Positions 35,768-48,125 of a DNA stretch of 64,000 nucleotides are shown piece by piece. Each line of letters starts with the position of its first letter. Position 1 is the first letter of the stretch. Made by a program: the position numbers and the translations under genes. The DNA is from Piromyces finnis. Taxonomy: Eukaryota > Neocallimastigomycota > Neocallimastigomycetes > Neocallimastigales > Neocallimastigaceae. The DNA lies in assembly GCA_002104945.1 (NCBI GenBank), contig MCFH01000059.1:248001-312000 (forward strand), written 5' to 3'. The notes beneath the pieces are model-generated. The model was not told where the DNA came from, did no database searches, and worked only from the letters and a program-made list of their open reading frames with translations.

Positions 35768-36498
35768 ATTAACATTTAAGTTATTATTATAAATTCGATT
35801 ATTGATAGAATTAGTTTCATTAACATTATTATTGGAGATATTTAGATTATTATTAAGAGATTGATTATTATTAATTGAATTGTTTAAATCAATATTTATA
35901 TGCCTATAATAAGTGTCTTCATTTTCAGAAAAATCGTTATTATATTAAACAAAATTTGACGATATTTTATTTCCACTACTATTACTATTACTATTACTAT
36001 TACTATTACTATTATATTACTATTACTATTACTATTACTATTACTATTACTATTACTATTACTATTACTATTACTATTACTATTACTATTACTATTACTA
36101 TTACTATTACTATTACTATTACTATTACTATTACTATTACTATTACTATTACTATTACTATTACTATTACTATTACTATTACTATTACTATTACTATTAC
36201 TATTACTATTACTATTACTATTACTATTACTATTACTATTACTATTACTATTACTATTACTATTACTATTACTATTACTATTACTATTACTATTACTATT
36301 ACTATTACTATTACTATTACTATTACTATTACTATTACTATTTTCTGGGCAAATATTTGCTGGGGATCTTAAAATATAGTTATCAACATTGAAAAGTTTT
36401 GTGTTTATTTTATTGCTAATTTTGCTGTTTGAATTACTTGAAAATATAGATTGATCTTTAGCTAAGCCAGCAGGTGTGAGTTCATCAAAAATAGCTTC
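35768..36498 (-). pseudogene. Copia L Asn/Ser linker, post-integrase part
   Basis: Continues the linker upstream of RT. It is dominated by the TTACTA array (35975-36343), which reads as alternating Ser-Asn on this strand. To its right, in element sense, lies EAIFDELTPAGLAKDQSIF, normally found just after integrase. It ends at the LTR of element A (36499). Confidence 0.75.
35975..36343. repeat. TTACTA hexanucleotide microsatellite in the copia linker
   Basis: About 61 tandem units with one interruption near 36013 where one base is missing. On the element's coding strand it encodes Ser-Asn repeats, and short versions of the same array occur in copia K (25380-25460). The open frame on the opposite strand (Ile-Thr repeat) is not a gene. 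Confidence 0.96.
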
Positions 36499-37224
36499 TG
36501 TAAAGATATAAAGTATATCTTTAAATTATTTAATAATTAATTAATAATTATTGAATAATAATTTTGATATTTTAATGAAAAATTGTTTATAAAACTTATT
36601 GTATAAATTTTATGGAATAATTAAATAAAGATTAATTTTAAAATATCAAAGTTAGAAATGGAATTTGGATAAATATTTAAATTAATGGATAATTAAATTT
36701 AAATATTTTAAATATTCAAATTAAATCTTAAAAAGTTTTTATTTAATTAAAATTAGTTTAATAACTTTAGCGTAGTTTGAAATTAGCATTTTTGATTATA
36801 AATATATAATAAATAGTATTATTAATATTTAATTAATATATAGGTAATACATGGACTGTATTCAATTTGCAGTTCACTCAAATTGAATCAAAAGTGTATT
36901 TAATTAGTTTTAGTTTAGTTTATTCATTTTATTATTTAATTAAATTAGTATTAAATTAGTTTTGTTTATTTTATATTGAATATATGTATAATTAAATAGA
37001 ATAGTATATTAAAATACAATTTACAAAAAATATAAATACATGTAAAATTTCTTGATTAAAACAATGTAATTGTTATTGACTATTATTTAGTTAATAACTA
37101 AATAAAATTAATAAAAGAGATATTTTTTTAAATATAATTTATTTTCTTGTTTTTTCTTTATTTTGTGTTGTTGTTTTATTGTAAAAAATTTTATAATCTG
37201 TTTTACATTTATAAAACTTTTACA
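36499..37224 (+). repeat. Element A 5' LTR
   Basis: Starts TGTAAAGATATAAAGTATATC (hairpin AAAGATATA / TATATCTTT) and ends AAAACTTTTACA. TATA box 37031-37038 and self-primer GTAATTGTTAT 37066-37076, 35 nt apart. Confidence 0.94.
37031..37076 (+). promoter_or_regulatory. Element A promoter: TATA box and self-primer RNA start
   Basis: TATAAATA at 37031-37038; the RNA is inferred to start near 37066 with GTAATTGTTAT, which is the reverse complement of the primer-binding site ATAACAATTAC at 37225-37235. Confidence 0.7.
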
Positions 37225-37730
37225 ATAACAATTACCTTTGTTCTAATAAAACACGTTATAAAATTTTTTTAATAAAACATATTTAATAAAATTTTTTTTT
37301 ACTACCGTGTTTTAGGGACTCTCTACCTTGCTTTGAAATTTGCTACCGTGTTTAGAAACTAACTACCGCGTTTTAGGGACTCTCTACCTTACTTTGAAAT
37401 TTGCTACCGCGTAATAAAGGATTATCTACCGCGTTTTGGTATTGCTACCGTGTCATTTAGAACGACTACTTTGCTTTAGAGATATCTACCGCGTCCATCA
37501 TTGTACTTGTATATATTGTGGATCAACTTTATTTAATCTTCCACCAACATCTACTATTGTACTGTATTTAATTTTGTTACTATATTTTTAAGAGCTCGTC
37601 TAACACCGTTTGATAGGATAGAGTTACGACGACATCTTAATTAAAATATTGTAAAAAATTAAATAAGTAAATATTAAACATACTGGAAGAAATAAACCAA
37701 CTTTTATCTAACCTCCACTTAAACGGAAAT
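37225..37730 (+). other. Element A leader: self-priming site and CTACCG repeats
   Basis: Primer-binding site 37225-37235 directly abuts the LTR. From about 37300 to 37495 the word CTACCG(C/T)GT recurs many times in degenerate units, some with TTTTAGGGACTCT. The leader of element D also has repeats containing CTACCGCC. No ORF. Confidence 0.75.
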
Positions 37731-40700
37731 ATGGACCGTCAAGGGGCGTCTTTGAGGATAGTTAATGATCCTCCAACTTTCTCAGGAAGAAGACAAGAAC
37801 TAGATGGGTTCTTGACCAGGGTTGAACTAGCCATTGAAGCCAACCCTGATAGATTCGCTAATGATGAAGCGAGAGTTCGCTTCTTAATATCTTACTTTGT
37901 TAACAGACCTTTAGAATGGGCCGCTCGTTTACGACAGAACAACGACGCCATTCTAAGAAACTATGATCAATTTATTGCTGCCCTTCGTACCAATTTCGGG
38001 GATCCCAATAATGACACAATTGTTGCAAATGGAAGACTTTGCAACATAAAACAAAGAAAGTTTGGCAAAGTGTTTGAATATATTAATGAATTTCAACGCT
38101 TTAGCCAAAACTCTAATTTCAATGAAGCAGCGAAGATATATATGTTCACAAAGGGCCTACATCCAAAAATGCGTGAACATTTAGCAATAGTCAACCCAAA
38201 TCCTACTCAGCTAGAGCGTCTCTACTCTGATGTCCTTAGCATAGAAAATCTTACTAAGAGAAATGACATCAGCGAATATTATATGACGCACCAAGATAGA
38301 AGAAATTATAATCGTGACGATCCAATGGATGTTGACCTATATAGGATTAGCAAGGGTCAACAAAACGTAAATTACTTCCCATCTCACAGAAGTAATTACG
38401 TTGAACCTTCTACTACTAGATCGGATTTAAAGAAAAAAGGGGTTTGTTTTTCTTGTGGGAAGTCTGGACACATGCAGTTCAATTGTCCAAACAGGAAAAA
38501 ACCTAAGAATGTTAAGATTATTAAAAGGACTATCTCCGAAGAAGAAGCCAGTTCTTCAACCCCTTCAGTCAAAAGAATTAGACCAACCAAAGATGTTACT
38601 GAGAATGATTCAAACTTATATAAAATACACATAAGTGAAAAGAAGAACATCATCGATTTTTATATAAAAACAAATGATATGGAAGAAGTGAAAGTCAAAG
38701 TCCTTATTGATTCCGGCTCTGATTTAAATTTTATTCATCCTGAATTTGCGGGAATTAATAACATTAAGTTTTACAATATCAGGAATCCATTTAAGGTTTC
38801 TGGTCTTGGTCAAGGTAATTCCACTGTTAGAAAAGAATCCGAAAAGTGTATTCTCCGTTTAAGGAACCATTACGAAGTAATTCAACTGTACTCGTTAAGG
38901 ATTCCCGAAGTCGATGTTATTCTCGGAGTACCTTGGATTGAGAAACATTGTCCAGTTTATTATCATGATTCCTCAAAAATTGCCTTTAGCTCCGGATACT
39001 GTGCTCGACACTGTAATGTAGGCAAAAGGAGAAATAAGGGTACAACCAATATGGATAAGAAATCGATGCCATCATCAAGAAAAGGGAAAGAAGCTGCCTT
39101 GGATAACGAAAATGAACAATCCTCTTGCATTGACCGTGGTTTTTCCGACTATGACGAATCCTTTTGTTGTGACTCTAGTGATGACGAAGAAACTGTTAAT
39201 ATCAGGGGCCGTAGAACCTCCGTTAAAACCATTAGTAACTTAGATAGTTGTAATAAAATTAAATTTAGTGATAGTTTAAATAGCAATAATAATAATAATA
39301 ATAATAATTGTAATTTTAAATGTACATGTAATAATATTAATTGTATTGATGATAATTTAAATAAAGATAATAATTCGGTCACTGGACCAAAACAATACTC
39401 ATTTTCAAAAGAAGTGATTAATAATAACAATTTTTGTGTATTAAATTCCGTTAGTAACTGTAATGATTTATCTTGTAATATTATTAATAAATGTAAAACT
39501 GAAAATAATAATTTGAATAAAGATAAAAAGCCTGTTGAAATCCCAAATCAATATTTATTATTTAAAGAGGTTTTTAATGAAAAGAATTGTAATATTTTAC
39601 CTCCACATCGTGAATACGATTGTGAAATCAGATTAAAGGACAATTCCAACTTGTTTTATGGTCCTCTTTATCCTTTAACTGAGGCAGAGAGAGATGAATT
39701 AAAATGTTATATTAAAGAAAATTTGGAAAAAGGTTTCATTAGGAAATCTAAATCTCCTGCCGGAGCACCAGTTTTATTTGTCAAAAAGAAAGATGGGTCA
39801 TTAAGACTATGCGTTGATTATAGGAAACTTAATGATATGACCATTAGAAATTCATATCCTCTTCCATTAATTGGTGACTTATTGGATAGAGTGAAGGGTG
39901 CAAAGTACTTTACTAAATTGGACTTAAAGTCTGCTTATAATTTAGTAAGAATCAAAGAGGGTGATGAATACAAAACTGCCTTTAGAACAAGATATGGACA
40001 TTTTGAATATCTCGTCATGCCTTTTGGTTTAAAGAATGCACCAGCTACTTTCCAACATTTCATAAATGATGTCCTTAGTGATTATTTGGATGATTTTGCT
40101 ATATCATATATTGATGATATTCTAATATACTCAAATAGTCTAGAAGAGCATCATGAACATGTTAAAAAAGTATTGGAAAAATTATTAGAAAATATTTTAT
40201 ATGTAAAGTTAGAGAAGTGTGAGTTTGATGTTTCAGAAACCACTTTTCTTGGTTATGTATTATCCAAAGATGGTCTGAAAATGGATAGAGATAAAGTTAA
40301 AGCTATCCTCGACTGGCCTGTTCCTACAAATGTTAAAGAAGTCCAATCTTTTATTGGATTATGCAATTATTATAGAATTTTTATTAAAGACTTTGCAAAA
40401 ATCGCAAGTCCTTTACATAAACTTACTAGGAAAAATGTTCCTTTTAATTGGGCTTCTGAGTGTCAAAATGCATTTGTTATACTTAAAAAGGCTTTTACTT
40501 CTGCTCCTATTTTAATGAACCCTGATAGCAACAAACCTTTTATTGTTGAGACTGACGCTAGTAACTTTGCAGTCGGTGCAATTCTTTCACAAGAGTTTGA
40601 AGGGCAATTGCACCCTATTGCTTTTATTTCATCTTGCTTAACCAAGTCTCAAAGAAATTATCAAATTTATGATAAAGAGTTGCTCGCTATCAAAGTGGCT

Positions 40701-40850
40701 CTCGAAGAATGGAGACACTATCTGGAAGGTGCAAAGCATCAGTTCGTCATTTATACTGATCATAAGAATTTAACTTTCCCAAGAAAGCCTGAAATGCTCT
40801 CACAAAGACAGATAAGATGGTATGAATTCTTATCTAGATTTGATTTTTAA
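37731..40850 (+). pseudogene. Element A Gag, protease, RT and RNase H
   Basis: Starts at ATG 37731. Gag (PPTFSGRRQELDGF near the start) has a zinc knuckle CFSCGKSGHMQFNC at ~236-249, a protease IDSGSDLNF near 325, an Asn-rich spacer, RT ([25 protein letters not shown]) and RNase H ([15 protein letters not shown]). A one-base insertion in a T-run at about 40845 gives a stop just after the RNase H segment ending LSRFDF. The rest of pol continues in another frame. Confidence 0.94.
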
Positions 40851-42120
40851 GTTAATATATAGGGCTGGAAAAAAGTCTGGCAAACCTGATTTGTTATCCA
40901 GACGTAGTGATCACATTTGTAATGATAGTAATAATAATAGAATTAATAAAAACACTGAATGTAGTAATTTTAGTTGTAATTTTATTTCATGTAATGTAAT
41001 TAATACTTTTAATAAAGATGATTCTTTAATTAATTCTATTTTATGTTCTTTAAAAAATGATGATTTATATAATAAAGTTTGTGTATTTTTAAATGATAAA
41101 AATTCTTTGTCCCCTCCAATTAGGAATATTAATAAAGTTAAAATCAATAAAGAAGGATTTTTACTTTACGATAATTTAATTTATGTTCCTTCTTCATTAA
41201 GAACTAGGGTCTTAGAATTACATCATGATTCTATTTCTGCTGGTCACTTTGGTGTTAATAAAACTATTGAATTAATTAGTAGAAATTTTTGGTGGCCAAA
41301 ATTTAGTTATGATGTTAAAAAATTTATAAAGTCTTGTGAAACTTGTTGTAAAGCTAAAGTTCCAAGACATAAACTATATGGTTTGCTTTCTCCTCTTTCC
41401 ACGCCTAATAGAGCTTGATCGGAATTGTCAATGGATTTTATTGTCGAGCTTCCAAAATCCAAAGACATGACCACCATTATGGTTGTAGTTGATAGGTTAA
41501 CAAAAATGGCTCATTTTATTCCTTTAAGATGTCTGCCTACTGCTTCTATAGCAGCTGATGTTTTTGTTAACAATATCTTTAAATTACATGGTTTTCCTGA
41601 TTCTATCATTTCTGATCGAGGTACTCAATTTACTTCAGACTTTTGGAATCGCTTATGTAATTTGTTAAATATTAAACTTGCTTTTTCTACTGCAAACCAT
41701 CCTGAAACTGATGGTCAAACGGAGAGGGTGAACGGGATATTGGAACAATATCTCCGTTGTTTTATTAACGAAAAACAGAATAACTGGGTTGATTTGTTAT
41801 CTTTTGCTGAATTTGCTTATAACAATACTTTACAGCAATCAATCAATCAATCTCCGTTTTTCGCTAATTATGGGTTCAATCCAAAATTCAATCCTGAAAT
41901 TCCTTCAGCGAATAGACCAATTAGAGCTGAACAAAGAATTTTGGATATTAATGAAAACATTAAATTTTTAAAAGAAAATCTTGATCAAGCAAAAGAAACC
42001 TACAAAAAGTATGCTGATCAAAAGAGAATGGAATCCCCAAGTTTCGAAGTTGGTAAAAAAGTTTGGTTATTAAAAGGTATTAATCCTTCCAACAAAAATA
42101 TTAAAAGAAAGCTCGCTGAA
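40851..42120 (+). pseudogene. Element A RNase H end and integrase
   Basis: Continues after the frameshift (YRAGKKSGKPD), through the integrase zinc site (HHDSISAGHFG ... CETCC), then a TGA at 41417-41419 where relatives have tryptophan, then the catalytic core (MDFIVELP, SDRGTQFTSDFW, PETDGQTERVN). The frame is open again from 41425 but stops at 42121 where foreign sequence begins. Confidence 0.92.
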
Positions 42121-42345
42121 TAAACAACTTTTGTTTATAAACAAACTTAAATGTAATTATTTATTATAAATAGAAATAGAAAATATTATTTTTAAAGATT
42201 GTTACTAATTAGCCAGGAAAATTAGAATATTTTAAAATTATAATAAATTAATATATTTTTTTTATAATACATAGCGAGATGTATTATACATTTATTTTAA
42301 ATAAATAAACTAATATTATAAAACAAGATGTGTTTTTAAAACTTT
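42121..42345 (+). mobile_element. Small inserted repeat inside element A pol
   Basis: About 225 AT-rich bases replace a short piece of the integrase C-terminal module (the GPY-like segment present in element D near 52920). It contains the 16-bp palindrome TTTGTTTATAAACAAA. Similar sequence occurs at 14195-14460, so it looks like a dispersed short element; terminal repeats and target duplication were not resolved. Confidence 0.55.
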
Positions 42346-42780
42346 AAATTTGAAATAATCAAAAAGGTAAGTCCTTTAGCATTTGAATTAAAGTTACCAA
42401 ACAATTTACGTTGTCACCCTGTTTTTCATGTTTCATTATTAGAACCTTATAACGAAAATGAATTTATAAATAGATCAGTAATAAATAAAAGAAAAAATAT
42501 TAAGTTAACTACTGATACTATTGATAGGATTCCTGATAAGATTATTCAAGAAAGAAATTGCCATGGAAAGAAATCTTTCTTGATGACATGGAAAAATCTT
42601 GACGAAAATACTTGGATCCCGGAAGATCAAATTACAGATGTACAATTGATCCAAGAATTTTATAGAAAAAATAAAAAGTCTAGAAAAGAAAGTCAAGATC
42701 AAGTTTATACAAGGAATAACAATGGTATGATCAGACACAGATATCAACCATTTGTAATTGATATTCCTTCAAAGAAATAA
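42346..42780 (+). pseudogene. Element A integrase tail with chromodomain
   Basis: Encodes LRCHPVFHVSLLEPY, then a chromodomain-like FLMTWKNLDENTWIPEDQI and the ending RYQPFVIDIPSKK, parallel to element D (52470-52976). The frame opens before the visible ATG at 42580. Confidence 0.85.
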
Positions 42781-42811
42781 TCTCGCAGGAGCTCGACTTA
42801 AAGGGCGAGAT
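42781..42811 (+). other. Element A pre-LTR motif and polypurine tract
   Basis: TCTCGCAGGAGCTCGACTTA followed by a purine-rich AAAGGGCGAGAT and the LTR. TCTCGC and GCGAGA can pair. The same motif precedes the 3' LTR of D (52434-52466, minus strand). Confidence 0.7.
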
Positions 42812-43042
42812 TGTAAAGATATAAAGTATATCTTTAAATTATTTAATAATTAATTAATAATTATTGAATAATAATTTTGATATTTTAATGAAAAATTGTT
42901 TATAAAACTTATTGTATAAATTTTATGGAATAATTAAATAAAGATTAATTTTAAAATATCAAAGTTAGAAATGGAATTTGGATAAATATTTAAATTAATG
43001 GATAATTAAATTTAAATATTTTAAATATTCAAATTAAATCTT
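42812..43042 (+). repeat. Element A 3' LTR, left part (before B insertion)
   Basis: First 231 bases of the A LTR, matching 36499-36729. Ends in the target ATCTT duplicated around element B. Confidence 0.94.
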
Positions 43043-43164
43043 TGTAATGAGGTATATCTAATGATAAGGGTTAGACTAGAAAATCATTAAGGTTAGATTA
43101 ATGAAAATTTCATAATTATATTTTTATAACCAATCATTAAGTAATTAATTCACTTATCAAATTG

Positions 43165-43207
<43 letters not shown>

Positions 43208-43439
43208 ATTTTCATGTATAAAAGAGAGAATAAGAAAGATAAAATAGTTCTTTAGTGTTTTTATTAATAATTAATAAAAATTAGTTTTTTTTTTTGTTTC
43301 GTCTTTAGTTTGATAATACACTGACCTAGCGAGTTAGTCGTATTATAATAATAAATTTAATAAATAAACATTATTAAAAAAAATACATATATTTGATACA
43401 TTAGAGTGTGTGTGTTTATTATTATAATATTTCGTTACA
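43043..43439 (+). repeat. Element B 5' LTR
   Basis: TGTAATGAGGTATATC ... TTCGTTACA. Carries an A37 run, TATAAAAG at 43217-43224 and the self-primer AGTGTTTTTAT at 43254-43264. Confidence 0.95.
43217..43264 (+). promoter_or_regulatory. Element B promoter: TATA box and self-primer RNA start
   Basis: TATAAAAG at 43217 and a predicted RNA start near 43254. The first 11 RNA bases AGTGTTTTTAT are the exact reverse complement of the sequence next to the LTR, ATAAAAACACT (43440-43450). The same arrangement is known from Tf1, where 11 bases also pair. Confidence 0.75.
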
Positions 43440-43508
43440 ATAAAAACACTCTAAGAAAAAGATCGCTACCTCAGTGCCTCGTTTATTTGCTTACTTCTAA
43501 TTTTTTTT

Positions 43509-46500
43509 ATGGATAACTCTGCTGATTTGAAGAACGGTTTTGATGGCAACCGTCGCTACCTGAAGGGATTCTTAGCCAAAATGGACATGATCTTTATGAT
43601 CCATCCTGAAATAGGAAGGGACGATGGAGAAAAGGTCTTCTACGTCGTTAGTCGCCTCTACGGGGATGCAATGAATTGGGCTGCTACCTTGATTAACAAC
43701 CATGATCCTTGCTTACAGGATTATGGCGCCTTTGTTGGAAAGCTGAAGGCTGCTTTTGGTTTTCAGGATATGGTCTATACTGCCAACCAAAAGCTCAAGA
43801 AGATCAAACAACATGGCCTATCCAATACTCAAGAGTATATCAAGGAATTTAACTACTATGCTGATGAATCCACTTGGAATGAACAAGCCAAGATGGATGC
43901 TTTTGTTGATGGGTTGGACGATAGAATCGCCACCCATATCCTTCAGATGTTTCCTGGCCCTTCTACCTTGATAAACTTACAAACAATAGCCAGTCGTATA
44001 GGAAGTAGATTGGCATGCCACCAAGAGGAAATAAACAGAAGATCCAATAGAAGTTTCCGTTCTAAACAAAGCTTCCAATCCCGCTCCTCAGAAAGATCTA
44101 CAAGTAAATCCACTCAGCCCAAGAAGGAAAATAATTTTGGCCCCATTTCAAGTGAAGAACGTAGCCGCCGAATGAAAGAGAATCTCTGCTTATATTGTGG
44201 TAAACCTGGTCACCGATTATCTGAATGCCCTATTAGAACCAAAAAGGAAAACCATACTAATAATGCTGGGGTCCATGTTTTGAATGAACAAGAAAAATCC
44301 ACTCGACTTTCGGATAACTCCTCTTTACCTCAAACTGTTATCGATGTTGATGTTGTTCTTCCATACAAATCTGTCGGAACTAAAGTTCTCTTAGATAGTG
44401 GTTCACAATTCTGTTTGATAGACCACGCCTTTGTTAAGGCCCATGAGATCCCTATAATTACCAAAGTAAAATGCCCACAAATTATAGGTATCGGAGGTCA
44501 CCAAAAGATCATCGGCCAGACTTGGCCTATAACTGTGGAACACATGAATCACTCATGCCAGTTACAATTTTACGTCGTAGAATTGCCTTCTTACTGTTGT
44601 ATTCTTGGCTCTGATTGGCTGGCCCTTCACAATCCGACAATCAATTTTGCTAGTAAGGACGTTTCCTATCATTCTGAATACTGTAAGGAAAATTGCTTAA
44701 GGAAAGAATCTGCTAGCTCTACCACTTCTGAACTCGAAGACCAATCGAAGGACGAAATGTCAGTTGGAAATACACCTGAATACCCTTTCAATGTATTCAC
44801 TTGTTTAGAAGAACCTGAAGTTGAGTCACCCCAAATTCCAATTCACTACTCTCAACACTCCAAAGTGTTCGAGGAAAGGCTCGCTGATAAACTCCCTCCT
44901 CATCGCCCGTACGACTGTGAGATCAACCTGAGACCAAATAGCAACTTGTTTTATGGTCCAATCTACCGACTTACTGAGAAAGAATCAAAGGTATTAGAAG
45001 AAACCATTAATGAAAATTTAAAAAAGGGGTTTATCCGCAAATCCAAATCGCCAGCTGGTGCTCCCGTTCTGTTTGTCCCGAAGAAGAGTGGAGAACTTCG
45101 TATGTGTATCGACTACCGCCGCTTGAACGAAATCACCATTAGGAACTCGTACCCTCTCCCATTGATCCAAGACATGTTGGATCATCTAGGAAAAGCTAAG
45201 GTGTTCTCGAAGTTAGATCTTCGATCCGCCTATAACTTGGTAAGAATCAAAGAAGGAGATGAAAATAAGACCGCCTTCACCTGTCAATTTGGCCATTTCG
45301 AATATCTGGTAATGCCTTTCGGTCTCAAGAACGCTCCTGCAGTCTTCCAACATTTTATTAACGACGTTCTTGAAGGCATTATCGGTAAATTCGTCTTTTC
45401 GTATATTGACGATATTATCATTTTCTCTGATAATATAGCCGAACATCATGAACACGTCAATGAAGTCCTTCGTAGACTCGAAGAAGCCGGACTGTACGCT
45501 AAACTTGAAAAATGTCTATTCGACTCTCCTTGTCTTGACTTCCTTGGTCATAGAATCTCTGCCTCTGGTATCGGAATGGACCCTAATAAGGTGAAAGCCA
45601 TTGCGGAATGGCCGACTCCTAAATCGGTCCATGAACTACAATCTTTCCTAGGCTTAGCCAACTATTATCGTAGATTTATTCCTGGCTTTGCTAAGATTGC
45701 TCACCCACTCCACCAACTTTGCAAGAAGAACACCGCCTTCGTTTGGAACGATACCGCTCAAGATGCTTTTGATGCTTTGGTTAAGCATTTTATTAGTCAG
45801 CCTATCCTTGCATATCCTGATGTTGACCTACCTTTCGTTGTCGAAACCGATGCAAGTAACTTCGCCATAGGTGCTGTATTGTCTCAAGTCAACAAGTCCG
45901 ACAATATTCTTCACCCTGTTGCGTTCTTTTCTAGATCCCTTACAAACCCGGAGAAGAACTACCCTATCTATGATAAAGAACTTTTGGCTATCGTCGCGTC
46001 CTTAGAAGTGTGGAGACATTTTTTGAAAGGTGCGAATCATCCTTTCAAAATTATATCAGACCACAGAAACCTCCTTTTTCAGAAGAAACCGGAGAAGATG
46101 ACTCAGAGATTAATTAGATGGTCCCTTTTCCTTGCTGAATTCGATTTTGTCATTGAATATCGCCCTGGTTCCTCGAACGGGAAAACCGATGCCTTGTCAA
46201 GAAGACCTGACTATCTTGTTCACTCTTGCAATTCCGATTCTAATAACTCTGTCTTTCGTCCCGAAAATTTCAGCTCCTGCTTTGCTTCATCCACTCCTTC
46301 TTCTCTTCTTGAAAAAATTGCTCTCTCTTGTAAACTTGACAAATTCTTCATTGAGACTTCTAATCAACTTCTCAATGATAATTGTTCTTCTGACTACAAA
46401 CTTAGTAACAACGTCCTCCTTTTCCAAGATAAAATCTATGTTCCTAATGATTGCCGAGTTGAAATTCTGTCTTCTTGTCATGACTCCCCTGCTGCCGGCC

Positions 46501-47708
46501 ATTTTGGTATTTCAAAAACTTTATCCTTGATTTCCCGTAACTACTGGTGGCCCAAAATGTATCAGGATGTTAAGGACTATGTCCGTTCTTGTGAGGTCTG
46601 CTGTCGTTCGAAATCCTCTAGACATAAACCTTACGGGTTATTATCCACTCTTCCTTTAGGTGAACGTCCCTGGTCTTCCATTGCTATGGATTTTATCACT
46701 GACCTCCCCTCTTCTCGTGGATTTACCTGTATCTTCGTTGTCATTGATCGATTGACAAAAATGGCTCACTTTATCCCTCTTGAAAAAGTTCCCACTGCTG
46801 AACGTGCTGCCGAAGCTTTCATTAACAACGTCTTCAAACTTCATGGATGCCCCTCCGACATTGTTCTCGACCAAGGTTCTCAGTTCACTTCAAAGTTTTG
46901 GAAGAAATTCTTTGCTACCCTCAAGATTGATTTGAAATACTCTTCTGCTTATCACCACCAATCCAATGGCCAGACGGAGAGAGTGAACTCCGTTGTAGAA
47001 CAATATCTACGCTGCTTCTCAAATTACAAAGGCACTAACTGGATCGAATACTTAAGCCTAGCTGAATTTAGTTACAATAATTCAGTTCAAGAATCTGCAA
47101 AACAAACACCCTTCTTCTTGAACTATGGTTTCCATCCTAATTTTAATCCAACAATTCCAACAACAAGTGAAGTTCCAAGAGCTGAAGAATACACAAAAGA
47201 ATTAAAAGAAATTATCAGCACCCTCAAGAAAAACCTTTCGGAAGCCCAAAAGAAACAAGAACATTTCGCCAATAGACATAGACAACCAGGCCCGTCATTC
47301 AAACCAGGAGAAAAGGTATGGTTAATCAATAATAATTTAGTTAAGGGAAATAAAAAATTCACCCCTCGGAAACTCGGTCCCTATGAAATTGAACAACAAA
47401 TATCAGAAGTCTCATTCAAATTGAAACTCCCTGGTAACATGAAGATTGATCCGGTATTCCATAAATCATCTCTCGAGCCTTACTTCGAAGGGAAAAGTAC
47501 AAACCGAAAAGTTCAACCTCCACCACCTGTCATTATAAACGAAGAGGAGGAATACGAAGTAGAAGAAATTCTGGACAAAAGAAGACGCTATAACAAAACT
47601 CAGTACTTGATCAAATGGAAAGGATATCCTATTTCAGAAGCCTCATGGGAACCCGAAGAAAATCTGAACTGTCCAGCAAAGCTAAGAGAATTCAACAAGA
47701 CCCATTAA
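43509..47708 (+). CDS. Element B Gag-Pol polyprotein (1399 aa), intact chromovirus
   Basis: Single ORF from ATG 43509. Gag is residues ~1-225 with zinc knuckle [14 protein letters not shown] at 227-240; protease LLDSGSQ near 296; RT with [21 protein letters not shown] and YIDD; RNase [16 protein letters not shown]; integrase zinc site ([10 protein letters not shown] ... CEVCC) and core [17 protein letters not shown] and [20 protein letters not shown]-terminal chromodomain [20 protein letters not shown]. The second catalytic Asp sits in LDQG where the related G1 has SDRG; the Asp itself is kept. It is closest to G1 in domain text but is less AT-rich in codon use than A or D. All parts needed for transposition look present. 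Confidence 0.97.
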   Translation: MDNSADLKNGFDGNRRYLKGFLAKMDMIFMIHPEIGRDDGEKVFYVVSRLYGDAMNWAATLINNHDPCLQDYGAFVGKLKAAFGFQDMVYTANQKLKKIKQHGLSNTQEYIKEFNYYADESTWNEQAKMDAFVDGLDDRIATHILQMFPGPSTLINLQTIASRIGSRLACHQEEINRRSNRSFRSKQSFQSRSSERSTSKSTQPKKENNFGPISSEERSRRMKENLCLYCGKPGHRLSECPIRTKKENHTNNAGVHVLNEQEKSTRLSDNSSLPQTVIDVDVVLPYKSVGTKVLLDSGSQFCLIDHAFVKAHEIPIITKVKCPQIIGIGGHQKIIGQTWPITVEHMNHSCQLQFYVVELPSYCCILGSDWLALHNPTINFASKDVSYHSEYCKENCLRKESASSTTSELEDQSKDEMSVGNTPEYPFNVFTCLEEPEVESPQIPIHYSQHSKVFEERLADKLPPHRPYDCEINLRPNSNLFYGPIYRLTEKESKVLEETINENLKKGFIRKSKSPAGAPVLFVPKKSGELRMCIDYRRLNEITIRNSYPLPLIQDMLDHLGKAKVFSKLDLRSAYNLVRIKEGDENKTAFTCQFGHFEYLVMPFGLKNAPAVFQHFINDVLEGIIGKFVFSYIDDIIIFSDNIAEHHEHVNEVLRRLEEAGLYAKLEKCLFDSPCLDFLGHRISASGIGMDPNKVKAIAEWPTPKSVHELQSFLGLANYYRRFIPGFAKIAHPLHQLCKKNTAFVWNDTAQDAFDALVKHFISQPILAYPDVDLPFVVETDASNFAIGAVLSQVNKSDNILHPVAFFSRSLTNPEKNYPIYDKELLAIVASLEVWRHFLKGANHPFKIISDHRNLLFQKKPEKMTQRLIRWSLFLAEFDFVIEYRPGSSNGKTDALSRRPDYLVHSCNSDSNNSVFRPENFSSCFASSTPSSLLEKIALSCKLDKFFIETSNQLLNDNCSSDYKLSNNVLLFQDKIYVPNDCRVEILSSCHDSPAAGHFGISKTLSLISRNYWWPKMYQDVKDYVRSCEVCCRSKSSRHKPYGLLSTLPLGERPWSSIAMDFITDLPSSRGFTCIFVVIDRLTKMAHFIPLEKVPTAERAAEAFINNVFKLHGCPSDIVLDQGSQFTSKFWKKFFATLKIDLKYSSAYHHQSNGQTERVNSVVEQYLRCFSNYKGTNWIEYLSLAEFSYNNSVQESAKQTPFFLNYGFHPNFNPTIPTTSEVPRAEEYTKELKEIISTLKKNLSEAQKKQEHFANRHRQPGPSFKPGEKVWLINNNLVKGNKKFTPRKLGPYEIEQQISEVSFKLKLPGNMKIDPVFHKSSLEPYFEGKSTNRKVQPPPPVIINEEEEYEVEEILDKRRRYNKTQYLIKWKGYPISEASWEPEENLNCPAKLREFNKTH

Positions 47709-48074
47709 AAAAAAAAAAAAAAAAAAAAAAAAACTAATAATAATAAAATTAACTAATTTTCATTAATTTTTAGACACAAATGAGGGAATATTAATTTTTA
47801 GAATAAACTTAACCGATACCGTTTTGGCGAAGCTCCCATAGGGATTTACTGGACTTACAAGCGTACCAAGAACAAGTACTATCAAACGGCCATATTGGAA
47901 CCTTGCCTATGAAACCTCTAGTACTTGTTGGACATACTTTAGTCTTGGCGCCAACCCGCCTTACATCAAAGTTACTCTACCAACCCCGACTTCGAACCCA
48001 CAACCTTCTAGTTCATTGCCAACTACTCGACCATTGTACCACACCTTTTAATTCTCATATGAAGTCAACTGCCT

Positions 48075-48125
<51 letters not shown>

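Noticed and set aside
35875-36372. Open frame of Ile-Thr repeats on the plus strand
   Set aside because: It is the antisense of the TTACTA array in the copia L linker.
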